A stretch of 64,000 bases of DNA, from contig JAWKQN010000013.1 in NCBI GenBank assembly GCA_041390125.1, positions 62,001-126,000 on the forward strand. The letters are read 5' to 3'. This document shows positions 9,507 to 17,956 of this stretch, in pieces (within the stretch, counting starts at the first letter, position 1; each line of letters starts with the position of its first letter). This DNA is from Gemmatimonadota bacterium. GTDB lineage: Bacteria; Gemmatimonadota; Gemmatimonadetes; Longimicrobiales; Gaopeijiaceae. Below the pieces are notes generated by a model. The model ran no database searches. It was not told where the DNA came from and saw nothing but the letters and a program-made list of their open reading frames with translations. Position numbers and translations under genes: made by a program.

Positions 9507-10922
9507 TTACGGAAAGATCCCGCGGTTCTGATAGACCCGCGCGATCTTCCCGATGGCGTGGATGTACGCGGCCGTGCGCAGGTCCACGGTGTGCGTGCGC
9601 GACACCTCCGCGAGGTTCCGGTACGCTCCCACCATGGTGTCCTCCAGACCCGAGCGTACGAGGTCGATCTCCCCTGCCCCGGCAGCGGCCCGTTCGCGCA
9701 CGAGCGGGTCGAGCGGACGGCCGGCCAGGTCTTCCACGGCGGCCAGGATGCGGCGGTTGCTGGCCTCCTCGAAGCGCCGTTCCATCCGGCCGAAGCGGAT
9801 GTGCGAGAGGTTCTTGATCCACTCGAAGTAGGAGACGGTCACACCACCGGCGTTCAGGTACATGTCGGGCAGGATCTGCACGCCGCGCGAAAGCAGCTGA
9901 TCGGCGGCCCCGGCGGTGGTGGGGCCGTTGGCGGCCTCGGCCAGGATGCGGGCCTGGATCCGGGGCGCGTTCTCCTCGGTGATGACGTTCTCGAGCGCGG
10001 CCGGCACCAGGATCTCGCAGTCCAGCTCGAGCGCGTCCGCCGAGCGGGCCAGGAACCGGGTGGCGCCCGGACACCCCTCCAGCGTGCCGTGCTCGCGGAA
10101 GTGCGCGAGCGCCGTCTCCGCGTCCAGCCCGTCCGGATTCGCGATGGCGCCGTTGTATTCGGCCAGGGCCACGAGCACGCCCCCCGCCTCCTGGAGGAAC
10201 AGCGCCGCGTGTGAGCCCACGTTCCCCAGGCCCTGCACCACGACCCGCTTGCCCGCCAGGCCGGGGGGGAGACCCAGCCCCTTCATCACCTCGGTGTCGT
10301 CGCAGAGCTCCCGAACCCCGAACAGGACGCCTCGCCCGGTCGCCTCCACGCGGCCGGCGATGCCGCCCTCCTCCACCGGCTTGCCGGTCACGCACCCGGC
10401 CGCCTCCAGCTTGTCGGGAGCCAGCGTCGCGTAGGTGTCGACGATCCACGCCATCTCCCGCCCGCCGGTCCCGTAGTCCGGCGCCGGCACATCCACCCCG
10501 GGCCCGATCAGGTTGCGGACGGCCAGCTCGTACGTGTAGCGGCGCGTGATGCGCTCGAGCTCCGCGTCGGAGTAGGCATTGCGGTCGATCCGCACCGCTC
10601 CCTTGGCGCCGCCGAAGGGGACGTCCACCATCGCGCACTTGTAGGTCATCAAGGACGCCAGCGCGATCACCTCGTCCTCGTTGGCATGATCGGCGAAGCG
10701 GATGCCTCCCTTCACGGGCGTGCGATGGGCGCTGTGGTGGGCCCGCCAGGCCTGCACCACCTCGATGGTCCCGTCGTCGCGCTTCAAGGGGAAGTGGAAG
10801 GCGTAGACGGCGTTGCACGTCCGGATCTGGTGCAGCAGATCCGCGCCGACGCCGGTGTAGGGAGCGGCCTTGTCGAAGTAGCGGTCGACCTGGGCGGAGA
10901 AGCTGGGGGTGGTGGAGGCCAC
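9507..10922 (-). CDS. Glu/Leu/Phe/Val dehydrogenase family protein
   Basis: Oxidative deaminase of the glutamate dehydrogenase superfamily, interconverting glutamate (or a branched amino acid) and its 2-oxoacid. 471 residues from GTG at 10922, chosen for AGGAG 6 nt upstream. The substrate domain has PVKGGIRFADHANEDEV, the catalytic lysine region DVPFGGAKGAV, and TYELAVRNLIGPGVDVPAPDYGTG. The nucleotide domain has VVVQGLGNVGSHAA. Most like glutamate dehydrogenase, but specificity is not certain. It faces lemA-DUF2207, with only 5 bp between the convergent stop codons. Confidence 0.92.
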   Translation of the reverse strand: MASTTPSFSAQVDRYFDKAAPYTGVGADLLHQIRTCNAVYAFHFPLKRDDGTIEVVQAWRAHHSAHRTPVKGGIRFADHANEDEVIALASLMTYKCAMVDVPFGGAKGAVRIDRNAYSDAELERITRRYTYELAVRNLIGPGVDVPAPDYGTGGREMAWIVDTYATLAPDKLEAAGCVTGKPVEEGGIAGRVEATGRGVLFGVRELCDDTEVMKGLGLPPGLAGKRVVVQGLGNVGSHAALFLQEAGGVLVALAEYNGAIANPDGLDAETALAHFREHGTLEGCPGATRFLARSADALELDCEILVPAALENVITEENAPRIQARILAEAANGPTTAGAADQLLSRGVQILPDMYLNAGGVTVSYFEWIKNLSHIRFGRMERRFEEASNRRILAAVEDLAGRPLDPLVRERAAAGAGEIDLVRSGLEDTMVGAYRNLAEVSRTHTVDLRTAAYIHAIGKIARVYQNRGIFP

Positions 10923-11159
10923 GGATGTCTCCTGGGGAGGAAGCGGCTCGGGTCCCGAAACGTGGTGGGGCGCGCCGCGAGGAGCAAAGCGTTCGGTCCC
11001 CGCCCTGCCGCGCCCGGCAGCAGCTTCGCGCAACCGCGCGATCGGGGTGGGGGTCGCCGACGATCGGCGCTGGCGGCCGCGGGGCTGGCGCCCACCGGGT
11101 CACCGTCCTACTCGTTACGGTTCGTCAGCGCGCCACGTCTTCTTCCGCAACGAGGTCCC

Positions 11160-11993
11160 ATGAGAGCGAAGATCCTCCTCACGACCGTGCTCGGCCTGGC
11201 CCTGGCGTGCCAGCCCGCCCCGGAAAGCCCCGCCGCCGAGGCGCCTGCCGCCCAGCAGCGTCCGGTGGACACGGTCTTCATCGAGGAGATGACGTGGACG
11301 GAGATCCGCGCCGCCATCGACTCGGGCAAGACCACGCTCATCATCCCCACCGCGGGCACCGAACAGAACGGCCCCCACATGGTGATGGGGAAGCATCGGT
11401 ACATCATCGAGATGGCGGCCGACCGCATCGCGCGGCAGCTGGGGAACGCGCTCGTGGCGCCCACCGTCACCTACGTGCCCGAGGGCAACATCGATCCGCC
11501 GTCGGGTCACATGCGCTACGCGGGCAGCATCACCGTGCCCAACGACGTCTTCATGTCGATCGTCGAGTGGGGAGCGCGCAGCGGTGCGGTGCACGGCTTC
11601 ACGGACATCGCGCTGATCGGCGACAGCGGCGGCAACCAGCGCGGCATGGAGGAGGTCGCCAACATGCTCAACGCCGAGTGGGGCGGCTCGCCGGCGCGCG
11701 TGCACTTCATCCCGGACTACTATTCGGCCAACGGCTTCGGCGAGTGGGTGATGGCCCAGGGCGAGCCCGAAGAGGCCGTGGGCAGCCACGCCGGCATCCT
11801 GGACACGTCGCTGCTCATGTACGTGAACTCGGACCACATCCGCATGGACAAGCTCGCGCCGCTGGGCGGCGGGGAGGGCAGCGGGGTCTCGGGTGACCCG
11901 ACGCGGGCGTCGGTCGAGCGCGGCGAGCAGGGCATGGAGATGCGGGTGGACGTCGCGGTGAAGCAGATCCGCGAGAAGATCGCGGCCAACTGA
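11160..11993 (+). CDS. creatininase family lipoprotein
   Basis: Creatininase-superfamily protein (metal-dependent amidohydrolase fold), 277 residues. The start at 11160 gives a lipoprotein signal: basic MRAK, hydrophobic core, lipobox LALAC with Cys18, then an Ala/Pro/Glu linker. The hydrolase part begins about residue 38; PTAGTEQNGPHMVMGKH carries the Glu and His metal ligands, GDSGGNQRGMEEV matches the family, and EEAVGSHAGILDTSLLMYV carries the C-terminal His. Most characterised members are cytoplasmic, so an envelope-anchored form is notable. Substrate unknown; creatinine is unlikely given the context. Confidence 0.88.
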   Translation: MRAKILLTTVLGLALACQPAPESPAAEAPAAQQRPVDTVFIEEMTWTEIRAAIDSGKTTLIIPTAGTEQNGPHMVMGKHRYIIEMAADRIARQLGNALVAPTVTYVPEGNIDPPSGHMRYAGSITVPNDVFMSIVEWGARSGAVHGFTDIALIGDSGGNQRGMEEVANMLNAEWGGSPARVHFIPDYYSANGFGEWVMAQGEPEEAVGSHAGILDTSLLMYVNSDHIRMDKLAPLGGGEGSGVSGDPTRASVERGEQGMEMRVDVAVKQIREKIAAN

Positions 11994-12005
11994 CCCTCGC
12001 CCCGT

Positions 12006-12590
12006 GTGAGCGCGCGGGGCCAGGACGGAGACGCCGGGAGTGGCGGGGCGAGCGCCCCACCGCCCCGGCGTCTCTACGATCCGCGGACCCGGGATCGGGT
12101 GGCGGGGCGGCAGCGGCGCCGGATCGCCGGGTTGGTGGCGATCGTCGCGGTCGTCTCCGGCGCCCTGGTCGCCGGCCTGCACGCGAGCGAACTGCCCTTC
12201 CTCGCGCGACCGCTCGGGCTTTGCCCCGACGGCACACCCCTGTACGACTGCGCCATCCCCGTCTGGACGCACGCCGCCGCCGGAGCGCTAGGCGCGGGCG
12301 TCTTCTTCCTGCTCCTGCTCCCGCTCGTGCCCCTCGCGGGGCGGAGGGTCCGCCCTTCCGTGTACTGCCGCGGGTGCGACCGCATGGGGTGGGTGGCGGA
12401 CCTCGTCGGCACGAACGGTCGCTGCCCCCACTGCGGGAGCGAGCGCCATGACTTCTTCGTCATGGACGTACGGGCCGTCTTCCTGGGCGGCAGCACGCTC
12501 TTCCTGCCGCGGCAGGAGGTCCTCGCCGACGTGACCGGCTCCGCGCTCCTCGAACGCGACGATGGCTCCCGGCCGGCACCAACCTCCTGA
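12006..12590 (+). CDS. hypothetical zinc-ribbon membrane protein
   Basis: 194-residue protein I cannot place in a named family. Two transmembrane helices (LVAIVAVVSGALVAGLHA near residue 45 and a leucine-rich segment near 100) are separated by an about 30-residue external loop with two cysteines (LCPDG and YDCAI). After the second helix come two CxxC knuckles (YCRGCD and RCPHCG), a rubredoxin/zinc-ribbon arrangement on the cytoplasmic side. GTG start at 12006, 12 bp after the creatininase-like gene, so it may be in the same transcript. Convergent with the VOC gene, 3 bp between stops. Confidence 0.7.
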   Translation: MSARGQDGDAGSGGASAPPPRRLYDPRTRDRVAGRQRRRIAGLVAIVAVVSGALVAGLHASELPFLARPLGLCPDGTPLYDCAIPVWTHAAAGALGAGVFFLLLLPLVPLAGRRVRPSVYCRGCDRMGWVADLVGTNGRCPHCGSERHDFFVMDVRAVFLGGSTLFLPRQEVLADVTGSALLERDDGSRPAPTS

Positions 12591-12593
12591 CCC

Positions 12594-12965
12594 CTACCGG
12601 TGCTGGTCCACCAGGATCGGATTGCCGTCCGGATCGACGGCCGTGAAATAGGCGGGTCCGGTGGTCGACTCGTCGGCCTGCTCCACCAGGGTGATGCCCG
12701 CTTCCTTGAGGTGCCGTTGCAGCTCGCGCACGTCCGTGAAGCTGTCCAACTCCTTCGCGTCACTGTCCCAGCCGGGATTGAACGTCAGGATGTTCTTCTC
12801 GAACATGCCCTGGAACAGACCGATCACGGCGTTCCCGTTCTTCAACACGCACCAGTTCTGGCTCACGTCGCCGCCCTTCTGGCGGAAGCCGAACGTCTCG
12901 TAGAAGGCCTTCGACGCCTGCAGGTCCTTCACGGCCAGGCTGATCGAGAATGCACCCAGTTCCAT
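12594..12965 (-). CDS. VOC family protein (glyoxalase-like)
   Basis: 123-residue protein of the vicinal oxygen chelate fold, with two beta-alpha-beta-beta-beta modules (FSISLAVKDLQASKAFYETFGF at the start; AYFTAVDPDGNPILVDQH at the end). Such proteins include glyoxalase I, dioxygenases and antibiotic-binding proteins; the metal ligands of a particular subclass cannot be assigned with confidence. ATG at 12965 has AGGAG about 10 nt upstream. Single gene. Function beyond fold is not determined. Confidence 0.88.
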   Translation of the reverse strand: MELGAFSISLAVKDLQASKAFYETFGFRQKGGDVSQNWCVLKNGNAVIGLFQGMFEKNILTFNPGWDSDAKELDSFTDVRELQRHLKEAGITLVEQADESTTGPAYFTAVDPDGNPILVDQHR

Positions 12966-13074
12966 GTCGTCTTCTCTCCTGTCGAGGGATGGGGTCCGTT
13001 CGGATGTCGGTGATGCCGCCGGTCGCCCCGACGGACGCTACGGGGACATGGGCCAGCGCTGCCGCGCCTCCCGC

Positions 13075-13635
13075 CTAGCCGGCCGGGACGGCTCCTCCCG
13101 GGCTCGGCGCCTCACCGGTCCTCGAGCGCTTGCGACTGTGCACACCCGCGGCGACCAGCGTGAAGAGCAGGCCCACCGGGAGCGGCTCGATGAACGTGAA
13201 CGCGATGTTGATCAGGGGATTGCGATACAGATCGCGGAAGTCCGCCAGCTCCTGGGCGCGCGCCTCCAGTCGCTCCGGGGGCGCTCCCGCGGCACGCTCC
13301 TTCTCCAGCAGGTACTCACCGTAGCGTTCGCCGAAGTCCGGCATGAATCCATAGTAGATCACCTCCCAGGTCGCGACGTAGCAGGCGGTCGTCACCAGCG
13401 TGATGCCCGCACCCACGGCCAGCGCCCGCCCGAAGCCGATGGTCCCACCCGCGACCGTGTCGCGATATCTCCGAACGCCGACCCAGACCATCAGGAAGGC
13501 CAGGACCATGGACGTGTAGCCCACGATCATGGCGTTGTCGAAGCCGATCCGGTCCTGGAACGGCAGGGCCAGCAGCATCATCGCGGACAGCAGGCCGCCG
13601 CCGATGAGGCCGAACGTCAGGACGATTCTGCGCAT
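13075..13635 (-). CDS. DUF4199 domain membrane protein
   Basis: 186-residue integral membrane protein resembling the DUF4199 family, function unknown. ATG at 13635 is chosen for GGAG 6 nt upstream and because it places a transmembrane segment at the N-terminus (IVLTFGLIGGGLLSAMMLLAL). Further membrane helices lie near residues 36 to 52, 68 to 95 and 145 to 165; between the last two is a charged helix (YLLEKERAAGAPPERLEARA) typical of the family. A basic, Pro-rich C-terminal tail ends the protein. No operon partner. Confidence 0.78.
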   Translation of the reverse strand: MRRIVLTFGLIGGGLLSAMMLLALPFQDRIGFDNAMIVGYTSMVLAFLMVWVGVRRYRDTVAGGTIGFGRALAVGAGITLVTTACYVATWEVIYYGFMPDFGERYGEYLLEKERAAGAPPERLEARAQELADFRDLYRNPLINIAFTFIEPLPVGLLFTLVAAGVHSRKRSRTGEAPSPGGAVPAG

Positions 13636-13901
13636 GGGTGGCTCCGGGCTCGAGGATCCGACCCCGCCACGGTAACGCGGACCGCCCTCACCCGCCTCAC
13701 CCGAAAGGACGATTCTGGCCTCCACGGGCCGAAATCGTACGAACGGGGGAGTGACGGGCCCCCTGGGAAGCTGTGGGAGCGTGCAATGGAGTTCCTCGGC
13801 CTCCGCGGTCGCGGCCGTGGATGCCAGCGGGCAGGTCCGGGCGGGAGCGCCGGGAGTGCGGCGTCGGCCAGGGGGGGCAGCGGCGCGTGGACGAAGCTCC
13901 C

Positions 13902-14348
13902 CTACGGGATGAGCCCCAACTCCCGCCCCCTCTGCACGGCCTGGGTGCGCCGCCGGGCGCCCAGCTTGGTGAAGAGGTTGCCCAGGTGGGTCTTCACGGT
14001 GTTGGCGCTCACATGGGACCGGGCGGCGATCTCCTTGGTGCTCAGGCCCTCCGCCGCCAGCTCCAGCATCTCCAGCTCGCGCGGGGTGAGGCCGAGCGCC
14101 TCCACCTGGGCCTCGTTTCGTACGAACGTGTCGGGAGCCGGGACCGGCACCTCCCGGACCACGAGGGTCTCACGGGGCCGGGTCAGCTTCAGGCCGATCC
14201 AGATGCCGACGCCGGCGAAGAGGGCGCCGACCAGGGCGCCGTAGATCTCGACCGAGTGGGCCACGACCAGCCATCGGTACTCGATCAACCGCAGGACCGC
14301 GATGAGCACGCCCGCCACGACCCCGAAGAGCAGGACCGTCCTTCCCAT
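13902..14348 (-). CDS. membrane-anchored LuxR-type transcriptional regulator
   Basis: 148-residue regulator. Residues about 4 to 22 and 32 to 52 are hydrophobic helices (VLLFGVVAGVLIAVLRL; ALVGALFAGVGIWIGL), and residues about 85 to 145 are a LuxR/GerE helix-turn-helix (LTPRELEMLELAAEGLSTKE, HVSANTVKTHLGNLFTKLGA). There is no receiver or ligand domain, so the membrane hairpin itself may be the sensor. ATG at 14348 is favoured by GAGGG 8 nt upstream. It follows the pdh operon on the same strand after a strong hairpin, so may be transcribed by read-through or on its own. Target unknown. Confidence 0.82.
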   Translation of the reverse strand: MGRTVLLFGVVAGVLIAVLRLIEYRWLVVAHSVEIYGALVGALFAGVGIWIGLKLTRPRETLVVREVPVPAPDTFVRNEAQVEALGLTPRELEMLELAAEGLSTKEIAARSHVSANTVKTHLGNLFTKLGARRRTQAVQRGRELGLIP

Positions 14349-14372
14349 GCCTCCGTCCCTCGGATGCGCGTC

Positions 14373-14395
14373 GGGCTCCCCCGGCGGGGGAGCCC
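14373..14395 (-). terminator. hairpin after pdhC
   Basis: Perfect 10-bp stem GGGCTCCCCC / GGGGGAGCCC with a 3-nt loop, 94 bp past the pdhC stop and 25 bp before the LuxR-type gene. No U-tract follows on the minus strand, so it may slow rather than end transcription, or protect the 3' end of the pdh mRNA. Confidence 0.55.
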
Positions 14396-14488
14396 GTTCG
14401 AACTCCGCTCCGAACCCCGGTCGGGCCGGATCGGCGCCATGTCCGGCGCGCACTCGCCGCGTCGGAAGATCCGACTGCAAGACGCGCT

Positions 14489-15814
14489 CTACAGCAGGAC
14501 CGCGCCCGGCTCCTCCAGCATCCCCTTCAGTGTCTGGAGGAAGCGCGCACCGGTGGCCCCATCGATCACGCGGTGGTCGCAGCTCATGGTGATCTTCATG
14601 CGCGGCACGAAGCGCACACCCTCGAGCGGGTCCTCCACCGGCCACTCCTCGATCCCGCCGATCGCCAGGATCCCCGCCTCCGGCGGGTTGATGACCGCCG
14701 TGAACTCGTAGATCCCGAACATGCCCAGGTTGGAGATGGAGAAGGTGGAGCCGGTGTACTCGTCCGGCTTCAGCTTCTTCTCGCGGGCGCGGCCGGCCAT
14801 GTCCTTCACCTCGCGCGCGATCTGCGCCACGCCCTTCACATGCGCGTCGCGCACCACCGGGGTGATCAGCCCGTCCTCGATGGCGACGGCCACGCCGATG
14901 TGCACGCGGTTGAAGCGGCGGATCTTGTCCCCCAGCCAGTGCGCGTTGCACTCGGGATGGCGCGTCAGCGCCGCGGCGGTCGCGCGGATGATCAGGTCGT
15001 TGAGCGAGACCTTCTCCCCGTAGGGCTCGAGCAGGGCGTTGATCCGCGCGCGGGCCTCCTGCATCCGCGTCATGTCGACGTGGATGTTCAGGAAGAAGTG
15101 CGGGACCGGCCCCAGCGACTCGGTCAGGCGGCGCGCGATGGTCTTGCGCACCTGGCTGAGCGGGATGTCCTCCGATTCGGGTCCGCTCAGCGTCATGACC
15201 GGCGCCGGGGCCGGGGCGCCCGCCTTGGGCGCGGCCTTCTCCGGTCCGCGCGCGAGCGCCGCCTCGATGTCCTTCTTGACGATGCGACCCCCGGGACCCG
15301 AACCCTCCACGTGCGAGAGGTCCACGCCGGACTCGCTGGCCACGCGCCGCGCCAGCGGCGAGGCCTTCACGCGTCCGCCGTCGGCCGGCGCCGACTTCGC
15401 CTCGCTGGAGGCATCGGTCCCCGCCGCCTCGGCTTCCGGCTCGTCGGCCTCGGGCGCCTCGTCCTCCGGCTCGGCCGCGGGCTCGTCGGCTGCGGGCTCC
15501 TGCGTGTCCGACGCCTTCGCGGCCGGGGCAGCGCCGTCGCCTCCCGAAGGACCGGAGATCCCGCTGATGTCCTCGTCCGCGCCGGCGATCACACCGATCA
15601 CCGCACCGACGGGGGCCACACCGCCTTCGGCCACGAAGATCTTCCGGAGCACGCCCTCGCCCCGGGCCACGAGCTCCATGGTCGCCTTGTCGGTCTCGAT
15701 CTCGGCGAGCAGCTCCCCGTTGCTGACGGAGTCGCCCTCCGCCTTGAGCCACTTCACGACCTGCCCCTCCTCCATGGTGGGAGAGAGGGCTTCCATGTGC
15801 ACCTTGGTAGCCAT
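14489..15814 (-). CDS. pdhC: pyruvate dehydrogenase E2, dihydrolipoamide acetyltransferase
   Basis: Core subunit that moves acetyl groups from E1 to CoA. 441 residues. Order: one lipoyl domain (residues 1 to 80, lipoyl-Lys43 in ETDKATME), an acidic Ala/Glu/Pro hinge (about 95 to 155), an E1/E3-binding domain (about 163 to 200, SPLARRVASESGVDLS and GSGPGGRIVKKDI), and the acyltransferase domain with the catalytic DHRVIDGATGARFL near the C-terminus. ATG at 15814 overlaps the pdhB stop (TGATG), so translation is coupled. Pyruvate rather than another 2-oxoacid is inferred from the E1 type and the operon. Confidence 0.94.
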   Translation of the reverse strand: MATKVHMEALSPTMEEGQVVKWLKAEGDSVSNGELLAEIETDKATMELVARGEGVLRKIFVAEGGVAPVGAVIGVIAGADEDISGISGPSGGDGAAPAAKASDTQEPAADEPAAEPEDEAPEADEPEAEAAGTDASSEAKSAPADGGRVKASPLARRVASESGVDLSHVEGSGPGGRIVKKDIEAALARGPEKAAPKAGAPAPAPVMTLSGPESEDIPLSQVRKTIARRLTESLGPVPHFFLNIHVDMTRMQEARARINALLEPYGEKVSLNDLIIRATAAALTRHPECNAHWLGDKIRRFNRVHIGVAVAIEDGLITPVVRDAHVKGVAQIAREVKDMAGRAREKKLKPDEYTGSTFSISNLGMFGIYEFTAVINPPEAGILAIGGIEEWPVEDPLEGVRFVPRMKITMSCDHRVIDGATGARFLQTLKGMLEEPGAVLL

Positions 15815-16806
15815 CAGCGGTACAGGACCTTGTTGCACGCCTCGACCACCCGCTTGGCGGTGGGCTTGGCGAGCTGCTCGAGGTTCTTGGCGTAGGGCAT
15901 GGGAACGTCCGCCTGCGTCACGCGCAGCACGGGAGCATCCAGGTGGTCGAAGGCCTCCTCCTGGATCAGGGCCGCGATCTGCGCGCCCACTCCGGCGTAC
16001 GGCCACCCTTCTTCGACGTAGACCACGCGGTTGGTCTTGCGCACCGTGGCGAGGATGGCGTCCACGTCCAGCGGACGCAGCGAGCGCAGGTCCAGCACGT
16101 CCGCCTGCACGCCGTCCTTCTCCAACTGTCCGGCCGCCTGCAGGGCCAGGTGCACCATCTTGCCGTGGGTGATGATGGAGACGTCCGACCCCTCGCGCTT
16201 GAGGTCGGCCACGCCGAGCGGCACGATGTGGTCTCCGTCGGCGGGATCGGGCACCTCGCCCTTCACGTTGTAGAGGAGCTCTCCCTCCATGAAGGCCACG
16301 GGATCGTTGTCGCGGATGGCCGCCTTGAGCAGCCCCTTGGCATCCGCGGGCGTGCCCGGCGTGACCACCTTGATGCCGGGCGCGTGCACGTACCAGACCT
16401 CGCAGGCCTGGGAGTGCTGCGCCGAGAGCTGCAACGCCGCCCCGGTAGGCCCGCGGAACACCATCGGGATGCCGATCTGGCCGCCCGACATGTAGAGCGT
16501 CTTGGCCGCGGAGTTGAGGACCTGGTCCAGCGCCAGGATCGAGAAGTTGAACGTCATGAACTCGATGACGGGACGCAGCCCCACCATCGCCGCACCTACG
16601 CCCAGCCCCGCGAAGCCGAGCTCGGAGATGGGGGTGTCCACCACGCGGCGGGGCCCGAACTGATCCAGCAGGCCCTTCGAGACCTTGTAGGCACCGTCGT
16701 ACTCGGCGACCTCCTCACCCATGAGGAAGACGCTCTCATCGCGTGCCATCTCCTCGGCCAGCGCCTCGTTCAGCGCCTCCCGGTACGTGATCTGGCGCGC
16801 GCTCAC
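15814..16806 (-). CDS. pdhB: pyruvate dehydrogenase E1 beta subunit
   Basis: Beta chain of the heterotetrameric E1, contributing the pyrimidine-binding half of the thiamine diphosphate site. 330 residues, usual length. Visible: SVFLMGEEVAEYDGAYKVSKGL with the cofactor-activating Glu, PISELGFAGLGVGAAM, and the transketolase C-terminal domain with EEGWPYAGVGAQIAALI. GTG start at 16806 overlaps the pdhA stop by 4 bp (GTGA). The downstream pdhC start overlaps its own stop. Confidence 0.95.
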   Translation of the reverse strand: MSARQITYREALNEALAEEMARDESVFLMGEEVAEYDGAYKVSKGLLDQFGPRRVVDTPISELGFAGLGVGAAMVGLRPVIEFMTFNFSILALDQVLNSAAKTLYMSGGQIGIPMVFRGPTGAALQLSAQHSQACEVWYVHAPGIKVVTPGTPADAKGLLKAAIRDNDPVAFMEGELLYNVKGEVPDPADGDHIVPLGVADLKREGSDVSIITHGKMVHLALQAAGQLEKDGVQADVLDLRSLRPLDVDAILATVRKTNRVVYVEEGWPYAGVGAQIAALIQEEAFDHLDAPVLRVTQADVPMPYAKNLEQLAKPTAKRVVEACNKVLYR

Positions 16807-17885
16807 CGGTCCCTCCCGTCGAAGAAGAGCCGGCCGTGCTCGTTGAGGTCGGCGTACACGTTCTCGTAGAGCTGCGTCTCGGGCGGCTGGGGCGAGTTGT
16901 CCGCGAACTCCACCGCCGCGTTGCAGATCTCCCGCACCTTCCGGTCGATCTCCTCGAGCTGGTGCTGCTCCAACCAGCCCGCCTCCATCATCCGGTCGCG
17001 CAGGAGGTGGATGGGATCCTGGCGGGCGATGCGCTCCTCCACCTCCTCCTTGGAGCGGTAGGTGCCGGAGACGGGATCCGACATCGAGTGACCCTTGAAG
17101 CGGTACGTGAGGACGTCCACGTAGCGCGGGCCGCCCCCGGCACGCACCTCGGCGATCAGGCGCTCGAAGTGCCGGTAGGTGGCCAGGACGTCCTGCCCGT
17201 TCACCTGGCTGGTGGCGATGTCGTACGAGGCGGCGCGTTGCACGATCGGGGTGGTGGAGACGCGCGAGAACTTGGTCCCCATCCCGTAGTCGTTGTTCTC
17301 GACGACGAAGATGACGGGCAGGCTCCAGATGGCCGCCATGTTGAGCGACTCGTGGAACGCCCCCTGGTTGACCGCCGCTTCGCCCATGAAGCAGATGCAG
17401 ACCTGCTCGCCCCCCCGGTAGCGGATGGCCCAGGCGATCCCGGTGGCCAGCGCCGTCTGGGCGCCGACGATGCCGTGCCCGCCCATGAAGCCGGCCGCGG
17501 CATCGAAGATGTGCATGGAGCCGCCGTTCCCGCTGGAGGCACCGTCGGCCCGTCCGAACAGCTCGGCCATGACCTGCTTGGGATGGACGCCCTTGGCCAG
17601 CGCCTGGGTGTGCTCCCGGTACGCAGTGATGACGTAGTCGTCATCCCGGAGCGGCTTGATGGTCCCCGCCGCCGTGGCCTCCTGCCCGATGTGCAGGTGG
17701 CAGAAGCCTCCGATCTTCCCGATGGCATACGCCTCCTCCGCCGCTTCCTCGAAGCGGCGGTAGAGGAGCATGTCCGCCAGGAGGTCCAGGCACTGGGTCC
17801 TGGAGAAGCCCAGCATGGGCCCGTCCGCGTCACCGCCCCGGCCGGGCGACCGCGCCTCGACCTCCCTGGTATGCGTGTCGGCCAT
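16803..17885 (-). CDS. pdhA: pyruvate dehydrogenase E1 alpha subunit
   Basis: Alpha chain of E1; decarboxylates pyruvate with thiamine diphosphate. 360 residues from ATG at 17885. Family features: LLYRRFEEAAEEAYAIGKIG near residue 40, FCHLHIGQEA, YREHTQALAKG, GGSMHIF, and the regulatory loop RFKGHSMSDP. The thiamine diphosphate/Mg motif, usually GDGAxNQG, reads GEAAVNQGAFHE, so the metal-binding Asp is Glu. Likely active because all else is intact. It lies 71 bp downstream of lipA and is translationally coupled to pdhB. Confidence 0.94.
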   Translation of the reverse strand: MADTHTREVEARSPGRGGDADGPMLGFSRTQCLDLLADMLLYRRFEEAAEEAYAIGKIGGFCHLHIGQEATAAGTIKPLRDDDYVITAYREHTQALAKGVHPKQVMAELFGRADGASSGNGGSMHIFDAAAGFMGGHGIVGAQTALATGIAWAIRYRGGEQVCICFMGEAAVNQGAFHESLNMAAIWSLPVIFVVENNDYGMGTKFSRVSTTPIVQRAASYDIATSQVNGQDVLATYRHFERLIAEVRAGGGPRYVDVLTYRFKGHSMSDPVSGTYRSKEEVEERIARQDPIHLLRDRMMEAGWLEQHQLEEIDRKVREICNAAVEFADNSPQPPETQLYENVYADLNEHGRLFFDGRDR

Positions 17886-17956
17886 CTCTCTCCCGTCGAG
17901 GCGGACCGGTGGCCCGCCGTTGATGGATCGTTGCACGTGTTGGTCTGACTTGAAGA

